A stretch of DNA of 64,000 nt from Nitrospira sp. (GTDB taxonomy: Bacteria > Nitrospirota > Nitrospiria > Nitrospirales > Nitrospiraceae): contig JACOEL010000002.1 of NCBI GenBank assembly GCA_024998625.1, forward strand, positions 310,001 to 374,000. The letters run 5' to 3'. The notes beneath the pieces are model-generated. The model did not search any database, was not told where the DNA came from, and was given only the letters and a program-made list of their open reading frames with translations. A program made the position numbers and the translations under genes. Of this stretch, positions 57,662-64,000 are shown one piece after another. Every line of letters starts with the position of its first letter. Within the stretch, counting starts at the first letter, position 1.

Positions 57662-58254
57662 AATTCACCCCCTTCCTGCGGCAGGCCGAAGTAGCGGTCA
57701 GCCAAACAGTCCCGGAGTTGTTTCCTCGCCCGATGCAGAATGACACTAAAGTTGGTCAGTGTGAGCTGGAGAAGTGCGCAGATGTTTTCTGTGTCGAGCC
57801 CATCCAGCTCTCGAAGCGTAAAGACCTGCGCCGCCCGAGGCGGAAGCCGCTCCATGCAACCGGCGAGGGTGTCCCAAAACTGGCGGCGTTCGACCAACCC
57901 GTCGGGCTGTTCCGGCCATGCCTGCATGGCAGCTGCGTTTGGTTTCCAATGGCCGTCGGCCAGAAAGTCCTCTTCTGTCGACTGGCCATCCGGTGCATCG
58001 GGATGTTGAATCGGCTCCTTGGATTGTTTCCGAAAATAATCGACGACTTTGTGCTTCATGATCCCGATCATCCATCGGCGTTCCGCTGCCGGTCCACTCT
58101 CGCGATAGGTGCCTTGCAGGGCGGCCAAAAAGGTTTCCTGCACGAGGTCTTCCGCAACATCCTGGTGGCCCACGCGCGCGAGGGCGAATCGATAGAGAAA
58201 GTCCCCATGAGCATCGATCATTGCGCGTGAGTCGATCAGGGTTCTCTCCGCCAT
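57658..58254 (-). CDS. ECF-type RNA polymerase sigma factor
   Basis: 198 residues from ATG at 58254 (AAGGAGCC upstream); the open frame runs to 58338. Region 2 at about 12-75 (D-V-A-E-D-L-V-Q-E-T-F and R-R-W-M-I-G-I-M-K-H-K-V-V-D-Y-F-R). Region 4 at about 135-190 (L-P-P-R-A-A-Q-V-F-T-L-R-E-L-D-G-L). The linker again holds a G-H-W motif (L-A-D-G-H-W), as in the ECF factor at 5415. The bipartite motif at 58343-58371 is shared with the YHS gene, so the factor probably controls its own transcription. Confidence 0.92.
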   Translation of the reverse strand: MAERTLIDSRAMIDAHGDFLYRFALARVGHQDVAEDLVQETFLAALQGTYRESGPAAERRWMIGIMKHKVVDYFRKQSKEPIQHPDAPDGQSTEEDFLADGHWKPNAAAMQAWPEQPDGLVERRQFWDTLAGCMERLPPRAAQVFTLRELDGLDTENICALLQLTLTNFSVILHRARKQLRDCLADRYFGLPQEGGEL

Positions 58255-58342
58255 GTTGCGGCTCCTTGCCTTACGGGCCCTTTCTGCAGGTGACGAAGTC
58301 GTCCTCAACGATCGGGGAAGCGAGTAGTCGACCCACATAGAA

Positions 58343-58371
58343 TGTATCGTTCAAGGCCCCAGTTTCTTACA
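58343..58371 (-). promoter_or_regulatory. ECF-type promoter of the sigma factor gene
   Basis: Read on the minus strand: TGTAAGAA, 11 bases, GAACGATACA, 89 bp before the sigma start. The same 29-bp layout occurs at 57289-57317. An ECF -35/-10 pair is the simplest reading. Confidence 0.65.
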
Positions 58372-58694
58372 CTCGATTAAAGCCACGGCTGAAATTATCG
58401 GATGCTTTCCTGGTGCCGGCACCCACGGAGGGTATGGGCTTCCCATGTGAACATCAAGGCCGAGATGATGCTGTAGGTTGAAACCTCCCGGGGCTGCCTG
58501 TGTCGCGAGAGTCCCATTCATGCCGAGTGCTTAGAGGGTAAGCCGGATTCCCTGGATGCTCGACGGGGTGCGCGTCTGTGCTCACGCATGGGTTTAGTCC
58601 GCCGTCTCTGCACGGTGCACTCTTTTTCACCGTTTCTTGACGCGTTTCCGATTCGCGAGTAGGGTTTTGTTGGCCTTCTACATAAGTGGAAACA
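58372..58694. other. Intergenic region upstream of the ECF gene
   Basis: About 320 bp without a gene I can support. It separates divergent units and probably holds the promoter of the small membrane protein at 58695. Confidence 0.35.
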
Positions 58695-58901
58695 ATGGAT
58701 GTTGCGCAGGTCTTGATCGCGATCGTCGGTCTGGGAGCGGCCGTGACGACCTATTGCCTGATGCGATTTCCCCACATGCGCCGTGAACGGTTTAGGCGCT
58801 ACGGGGCGTTTTCCATTGCGGTGTCGGTTCTCGGTGCACTGGTGGTCTTGCTGCTCTGTTTGACCCTGCTCATCGTGCAGAATGCCTGGCGAGTCGGGTG
58901 A
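58695..58901 (+). CDS. Small two-helix membrane protein
   Basis: 68 residues from ATG 58695 (GTG 58686 gives three more). Two hydrophobic helices (about 5-22 and 40-62) flank a basic loop (M-R-R-E-R-F-R-R-Y). No family recognised. A GGA a few bases before the ATG is a weak ribosome site. Confidence 0.5.
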   Translation: MDVAQVLIAIVGLGAAVTTYCLMRFPHMRRERFRRYGAFSIAVSVLGALVVLLLCLTLLIVQNAWRVG

Positions 58902-59242
58902 AGCGAGGGGCAATTGATGACCTTCATTCTCGGGACGATCGCAGATTGGCCTGTTCGAAAGTGAAGCACTGTCGCAGCGGCGCAACAGCTTCGCGCGCAG
59001 GATCATGAAAACTCCACGATGCGAGTCACGTTTCATCTGCCGAGGATTGATCTCACCGGGTCGCTCTGCTACGAATACAGTGTGACACCTGACAGGAAGC
59101 TCGTCGTTCTTCCCCAGCTGAGCCTCCTCTCCTAACGTCGAGCCCATCAGCGGGCTTGAGTCGTTCCATTCCAATCGACCGTTCCCCGCGCGGCTGTATA
59201 CGACGCGTGGCGGACTATTTTTCGCGGGACGTTGAAGCCATT
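58902..59242. other. Intergenic region before the membrane glycosyl protein
   Basis: No convincing gene. A TTG at 59156 extends the next frame, but the added residues are Arg-rich and unlikely to be translated. Confidence 0.35.
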
Positions 59243-61546
59243 ATGGGCCTTGTCAGAACCGGTCGTTCGCTTCAGTTGCTGCCACGGCGTGAAGCTGAGG
59301 CACGCGCGGATTGCCTTGAGTTCGCCGGGCTGACCTTCAAGCCGCCGCCTCACCCGATTTCCATAGACCGGGTCGATTGGGTGTTCGCCGGGTTGCTCGC
59401 GCTGTCGGTGACGATTGTCTGTTTGCTGCTCGCGCGATCCATGCCCTCGTTCCTGTTCCAGTCGATGGATTTCTGGTTCGAGGCCGACACGCTGCGCGAA
59501 ATCTCGAACATGAGCCGGGTGCACGACGACCACTATCGGACGTCCGTGCATCCGCTGTTTTCGTTGATCACCTTCATTCCGGTCTATCTTGCGAAGCATG
59601 CGTTGACCACCAGCCCGCTTCGCGCGGTGTTGCTCATCACCGGCCTGGTGGGCGGCCTGTGGGCCGGGATGGGGTACCTGCTGTTCCGCTTGCTTGGCTG
59701 CTGCAGAGTGGATGCCACGGTCTTCACGCTGCTCGGGCTTTGCAGTGCCTCGGCCCTGTTCTGGCTTCCGGTGCCCAATTCCTATTCCTGGGGATCGCTC
59801 TCGATCATGCTGGCCCTCGTGCTGCTATTATCCGCCGAGCAACGGACGTTCGGAGCTACGGCCTATGTGATCGCGAGCGCGCTGACGCTGAGCTTTACCG
59901 TGACGAACTGGATGGCGGGTCTGCTGGTGACGCTGGTTCGATGGCCCTGGAAGCAGGCGATGCAACTCTCCGTCAATGCGTTGTGTGTGGTGGTCCTGCT
60001 TTGGGGCGTGCAGAAGTTCATCTTTCCCACGGCCGAATTTTTTATCGGCCATCGCGAAGAGGCGGAGTTCATCAATCATCCCCAATCCGGGGGTGCCGCC
60101 AACGTCCTGTCGTCCCTGGTCTTCCACACGGTGGTTGCCCCGGATGTCCGGTTCATGAAAGACGATGCATACACCCAGGCGAAGTCCGATTCGTTTCGCC
60201 TGTCCGAACGTCTGACGTTTCAATTTTCTCGCCCGGGATCAGCCGGTCCCCTGGGGCTGCTGGCCGTCGGGCTCTGGTCGGCGTTGCTGTTGAATGGATT
60301 GTGGCGGTTGGTCACCCTCGATCACCATCTTCGGTTCCGCCTCGTCCTGGTCGGCCTGCTGGGGTTTGAGACTCTGCTGCACCTTCTCTACGGAGAAGAA
60401 ACCTTCGTCTACAGTCTGAACTTTCTTCCGCTCCTCCTCGCCGTTGTCGCTCTGGGGGCCATCGGTTCAGGCCGCCGGGTCGTCGTCGCTCTGGCCGCGT
60501 TGCTCGCGATCTGTGCCGGGCTGAACAACTGGCATCAGTTTCAGGAGGCCACGCGTTCGGCGACGCAGTTCACGCCGCAGCGGGAGCTGATGACGACGAT
60601 GGTGCAGCAGGATCCGGATCGACCTTGGCCCCGCTCGGTGGGACATGTGCCGTTGGCGGCCCCAGGGGCTCCCGAGGGCGGCACGGCCTATCACGAGCCG
60701 GGCGGGGATTTCAGTCCGCATGTTCCGAGCTTCGGCGTCTCAATCTGGCTCTGCGATGCCGACGGACTTCCGGTCGTCACCAGCCAGACGGTGCCGCTCA
60801 GCGATATCCAGCAACGGTTCGCGCCCGCTACGCATCCGAACGTTCCGGCCATCGTCACGAAGACACCCTATTATCAGGCGGCCTGGTCGCGTCTGGATGC
60901 CACGCATTGGGAGCTGCGGTTCAAAAATCATACGAACCATGCTCCTGCGATTCTCATTCGAAGCGTGGGTCCGGCCGGCGGGCCGGTGACCGCTTTGGAT
61001 TGGGACGGGGAGCAGCTCGGGATCAACCATCGTTGGGCGGTGAACGCGACGCCTGCTCCCAGCGCGATTACCTTAGGGGATGAGAATGCGTCCGATTGGA
61101 TGACGGCGCAGTCATCGACCAGGTCTTGGAGCGGCGCGTCCGGCTGGGGGTACGCGCGAATGAAGTTTGTGTCGGCCTCAACGAGGAAGGACGATGAAGT
61201 TCGTGTGGTGCTTGCCGATTTGCAGCCTGCCGTCGAAATTCAGACGCCCTACACATATCCCTCGAAGCGGGCTCGTCTCGCGCTGCCCGAGCCGCGCCTG
61301 CAGGCTTCCATGGATGCGCAAATCACGCATCTCATGATGAGTCTCGTCGACGACGAAACCCGGCCTGGCGATCCCACGTTTTACTACCGCGCCTGGCATC
61401 GACAGGGTGCATACATTACGGCGGCGCTGGCGCGGGCCGGCGACCCTCATGTCAGCCGGGTCCTGTCGCAATTTCTGGCCTCCCATGATTTCGCCGGTGG
61501 CTCCGGCCCCGAGGCCGATGCCCCCGACTGGCCATCTGGGCGTTGA
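59243..61546 (+). CDS. Membrane protein with GT-C-like N-terminal half; frameshifted
   Basis: 767 residues from ATG 59243 to a stop that appears to come from a frameshift. About ten membrane helices occur between residues 45 and 460, with a periplasmic loop carrying D-F-W-F-E-A-D near 83 and S-V-H-P-L-F-S near 107. The acidic pair and H-P-L-F are typical of GT-C glycosyltransferase-like proteins. Residues 480-760 are soluble and start a six-hairpin glycosidase-like domain (Y-Y-R-A-W-H-R-Q-G-A-Y near 720). The frame breaks at a C5 run (61521-61525), and the domain continues in the next open frame. Confidence 0.7.
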   Translation: MGLVRTGRSLQLLPRREAEARADCLEFAGLTFKPPPHPISIDRVDWVFAGLLALSVTIVCLLLARSMPSFLFQSMDFWFEADTLREISNMSRVHDDHYRTSVHPLFSLITFIPVYLAKHALTTSPLRAVLLITGLVGGLWAGMGYLLFRLLGCCRVDATVFTLLGLCSASALFWLPVPNSYSWGSLSIMLALVLLLSAEQRTFGATAYVIASALTLSFTVTNWMAGLLVTLVRWPWKQAMQLSVNALCVVVLLWGVQKFIFPTAEFFIGHREEAEFINHPQSGGAANVLSSLVFHTVVAPDVRFMKDDAYTQAKSDSFRLSERLTFQFSRPGSAGPLGLLAVGLWSALLLNGLWRLVTLDHHLRFRLVLVGLLGFETLLHLLYGEETFVYSLNFLPLLLAVVALGAIGSGRRVVVALAALLAICAGLNNWHQFQEATRSATQFTPQRELMTTMVQQDPDRPWPRSVGHVPLAAPGAPEGGTAYHEPGGDFSPHVPSFGVSIWLCDADGLPVVTSQTVPLSDIQQRFAPATHPNVPAIVTKTPYYQAAWSRLDATHWELRFKNHTNHAPAILIRSVGPAGGPVTALDWDGEQLGINHRWAVNATPAPSAITLGDENASDWMTAQSSTRSWSGASGWGYARMKFVSASTRKDDEVRVVLADLQPAVEIQTPYTYPSKRARLALPEPRLQASMDAQITHLMMSLVDDETRPGDPTFYYRAWHRQGAYITAALARAGDPHVSRVLSQFLASHDFAGGSGPEADAPDWPSGR

Positions 61547-62535
61547 CCGAATCGGCGGCTTATATCGCCGACCCGGTACACAATCAGTGGCTCTGGCCGC
61601 ATATCCTCCGGAAAGCCCAACGGATCGAAGGCATGCTGACCGCCCGCGCGCCGGTTGTGGAACCCTATTGGATTCCTTCGCCCCATGACTTCAACCATGG
61701 GCGGCAGACCAGGACGGCGCTGCTGGCCCAACCCGCGCGTGACGGCCTGATTGTCGGCCGCGTCGGAGAGGACTGGCCGTTATTCTATGTGAATGCCGTC
61801 AGTTATCGCGGGCTTCTCGCTGCGGCTGAATTCGCCGAGCGGCCGGGGAAGCGCCAACAGGCGGCTCGTTGGCGACAGCATGCCCGTGGGATGGAGGAGA
61901 GTTGGCAGCACCAGTTTCCGAACGGGTCTCCGGACAGTGTCACGTACCCCGTCAGTTTACGTGCATGGGCCGGGTCTGCCGCCCGCCGCACTCAGTTGGG
62001 ACAACCGATGACGACGTATCGTCCTCCTGCGCTGGTCCCGACGGCGGCCACTCAACTGACGCAGGCACATCGGGCATTGCGGCTTGGACGACCGGAAGCA
62101 GTCTGGGCGACGCTGCATCAGCCCTGGAGTCACCAGGCCTCGCCGGGCCTGTATACCTGGGATGCGCCGCGGCCGACGGAGGATGAAGTGGCGGATGGCT
62201 GGCAATACGCGCGGGGCTGGCACAATGAAACCGCCGTCTCGCCGGATTATGAAACGGCGGCGTTGCTGCTGTTATTGCAACAGGACATGCTGGCCTATCT
62301 CAATGACGCGGCGGCGGAGCCCACGGTGGTGCTCGGCGCCGGCATTACTCCGGCCTGGCTCTCACAACCGATGGCGGTGTCCAATCTCGCCCTTCCCGGC
62401 GGCTCTATTACATGGCAATGGGACGGGCGGAAGATGCGGGCGACACTCCGTGGACCCGCGCGGAAGATTCAATTGGGTTCGGCCTTTCCTCCAGGCACGG
62501 AACTTTCCGTCGTGCAGAAACCGCTGCGCCCATGA
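61543..62535 (+). CDS. C-terminal glycosidase-like part of the frameshifted gene
   Basis: 330 residues by the open frame, but its TTG start is an artefact: translation upstream in this frame reads L-A-I-W-A-L-T-E-S-A-A-Y, which continues the previous protein. The fold resembles the (alpha/alpha)6 glycosidases: L-T-E-S-A-A-Y, W-H-N-E-T-A-V-S near 223, and a closing beta domain (L-G-A-G-I-T-P-A-W-L near 265). Restoring one C at 61521-61525 would join both parts into about 1097 residues. Confidence 0.65.
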   Translation: MTESAAYIADPVHNQWLWPHILRKAQRIEGMLTARAPVVEPYWIPSPHDFNHGRQTRTALLAQPARDGLIVGRVGEDWPLFYVNAVSYRGLLAAAEFAERPGKRQQAARWRQHARGMEESWQHQFPNGSPDSVTYPVSLRAWAGSAARRTQLGQPMTTYRPPALVPTAATQLTQAHRALRLGRPEAVWATLHQPWSHQASPGLYTWDAPRPTEDEVADGWQYARGWHNETAVSPDYETAALLLLLQQDMLAYLNDAAAEPTVVLGAGITPAWLSQPMAVSNLALPGGSITWQWDGRKMRATLRGPARKIQLGSAFPPGTELSVVQKPLRP

Positions 62536-62570
62536 CTCGGTCGTCCGCCATTCACTTGAGTCTTCTGCGT

Positions 62571-64000
62571 TCAGAATCCCCGTCCACCGCCGCCGCCGAA
62601 CCCGCCGCCCGACGATCCGCCCCTGCTGAATCCAGACCCGCTTGAACTGCGCGGGGCCGAGGTCATGGTGGTGCCGGTGCGCGCGGCCATGTCGCCTATT
62701 CGGCTGGTGAAGCCCCGGGTGTTGAATTGTGTGAAATCGCTGCCCTGATACCAGGTCGGGGAGGCCACTACGATGGATTCGAAGGCCCGTGCCCAATTCT
62801 TCTCCACTCCGAGCGCCATCGCATAGGGAAGAAATTTTTCAAACAGCTGCGGGGTCTTGATGACTCGATCAAACCGGTCGGCGTCCACGCGAGTCAGAAA
62901 TTCTTCGAATCCCAAGACGCCTTCCAGCGCCCTGGTGCCGTGCAGGGTGCGTGCCGGCATGATGCGTCCGAAACCAACCACGATGAGTCCCGACAGGAAA
63001 CCCGCCGTGAGGAACGTCAGCGGCGCCATGCCCCATCGGTCGGCCAGCGCGGAGAGGGCAAACGTCAGCAGCATTCCCAGCGCGATTCCGCCCACCAGAT
63101 ACCCCTGCTTCACCCGATCGGGCCGCTGCGCATAGTACTTCCGTTGTAGGAGCGACTCGAAGATCGCGTCCTGAATAGGGGGGAGGGATCTGAAGAAGCG
63201 ATTTTGGAGTGCGCTCAGCGAGACGCCCTCAGTGGTGCTGTCTTTGAACAGGGCTTCCAGCAGGAGCCGTTCGTAGGCTGGTAAGGTCGTCCACTCCTGG
63301 GCGGGCTTGGTGCGATGAAAGCGATAGTCGGTACTCGACCAGAGGCCGAACAAGTGCTCGGCCTTCTGTTCGACAATCCGAAGGTATCCTCGCACGGCGA
63401 GGTCGACGACGGTGGCGGTGAGATCGCGAGTATCGGGACTATCGTCCACGAGCGTGCCGGCTTCGGCCGGGGTCAGTCGATCCGGTGGTTCGTAGAGTAC
63501 TGTGATGGGCCGGAGCCGCGGATCCCTACCTCGCGTGGCCCACAGCCGATACATCACGATGAAGACGAGCAGGGGAATCCCCAGCGCCCAGTTGCTTACG
63601 AGGAACGTGCGCGTCTGGTCCATCGCCGTGGGGGCCGCGATGACGCCCTTGTCCCAGCCGACGACGGCGGTGAGACCTTCACGAAAGCCGAGGGCGCGTG
63701 TCATGGTCATCTGGACACCGGCTCCAACGATCTCTACCGTCGCCGCAGCTTCGCGCGCGCCATAGGCGCCCGTGAAGGCCTGGGCGCGGATACCCGTGGT
63801 CTGCGGCGGCAGGGTAATTCGCGCGGAGGCCTGCTCGATGGGCACATCCCATTCGTCGCCGGTGACGTTCCAGTAGAGTTCGTCGTGATCTTCGAAGAAT
63901 TTCAGTCCGTTGCGCACGCGGTACTTCAAGACGAAGGTGCGGGTGGCGTCGGTGGCGCCGGGAATCCAGATCCGGAAGTTCCGGTAATGCCTCTCCCGGC
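62571..64000 (-). CDS. DUF2207 membrane protein (5' end outside the window)
   Basis: The frame is open to the window edge, so the gene is partial; the apparent start at 63929 is an internal TTG. The visible 476 residues begin in a DUF2207 beta domain (R-N-F-R-I-W-I-P-G-A-T, then Y-R-V-R-N-G-L-K). A membrane helix follows at about 135-155 of the region from 63929, then a winged-helix-like part and two more helices (about 275-320). It ends in a Gly/Ser-rich tail (G-G-G-F-G-G-G-G-G-R-G-F), the usual DUF2207 ending. Function unknown. Convergent with the glycosidase gene, 35 bp apart. Confidence 0.88.
   Translation of the reverse strand, partial: RERHYRNFRIWIPGATDATRTFVLKYRVRNGLKFFEDHDELYWNVTGDEWDVPIEQASARITLPPQTTGIRAQAFTGAYGAREAAATVEIVGAGVQMTMTRALGFREGLTAVVGWDKGVIAAPTAMDQTRTFLVSNWALGIPLLVFIVMYRLWATRGRDPRLRPITVLYEPPDRLTPAEAGTLVDDSPDTRDLTATVVDLAVRGYLRIVEQKAEHLFGLWSSTDYRFHRTKPAQEWTTLPAYERLLLEALFKDSTTEGVSLSALQNRFFRSLPPIQDAIFESLLQRKYYAQRPDRVKQGYLVGGIALGMLLTFALSALADRWGMAPLTFLTAGFLSGLIVVGFGRIMPARTLHGTRALEGVLGFEEFLTRVDADRFDRVIKTPQLFEKFLPYAMALGVEKNWARAFESIVVASPTWYQGSDFTQFNTRGFTSRIGDMAARTGTTMTSAPRSSSGSGFSRGGSSGGGFGGGGGRGF

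Overview
The window is a GC-rich bacterial chromosome segment with no rRNA gene, no intact tRNA gene, no CRISPR array and no transposase that I can see. Gene content suggests a Gram-negative aerobic chemolithotroph, most likely Nitrospira or a relative (Nitrospirota). The basis is cytochrome bd oxidase, many sigma54 and ECF sigma regulators, exported YHS-domain proteins, a giant MnxG-like multicopper oxidase and a phosphoketolase/acetate kinase pair. This placement is inference; no marker gene is present.

Layout. 1-4.8 kb: exported double-VOC protein, TVP38/DedA-type membrane protein and a PAS-GAF-GAF-PAS sigma54 activator. 5.1-10.8 kb: STAS protein, ECF sigma factor and zinc-finger anti-sigma, then cydA-cydB, a glucose-dehydrogenase-like enzyme and an exported YHS protein. 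10.9-15.4 kb: an overlapping five-gene redox operon (diheme-type cytochrome b, Tat molybdoenzyme, large lipoprotein, thioredoxin-like protein, second sulfite-oxidase-family protein), followed by a 3' tRNA fragment. 15.8-20 kb: small lipoprotein, Ada, a receiver-only response regulator, an exported unknown, DUF4399 and MOSC proteins. 20.1-28.9 kb: LysR regulator and a MdtABC-type RND efflux operon without an outer-membrane channel. 29-35.2 kb: FecI/FecR/TonB-receptor iron-type signalling cluster followed by DUF4198 and PepSY proteins. 35.2-44.1 kb: sensor kinase and NtrC-type regulator, then a sigma54 promoter with two 20-bp palindromes and a 1627-residue multicopper oxidase. 44.3-50.2 kb: DsbA-like protein, small exported protein, acetate kinase, phosphoketolase and HAD hydrolase. 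50.3-58.4 kb: Tat aldo/keto reductase, DUF4124-like exported protein, a PD-(D/E)xK-type orphan, amine oxidase, GNAT, a second YHS protein and a second ECF/anti-sigma pair. 58.7-64 kb: small membrane protein, a frameshifted membrane protein with a glycosidase-like tail, and a DUF2207 protein running off the end.

The strongest regulatory stories are two. First, a two-component system sits next to a sigma54-dependent promoter with paired palindromes ahead of the giant copper oxidase. Second, an identical bipartite motif (TGTAAGAA, 11 bases, GAACGATACA) lies upstream of both the second ECF sigma gene and its YHS-protein neighbour. This looks like a self-regulated ECF promoter and its target.
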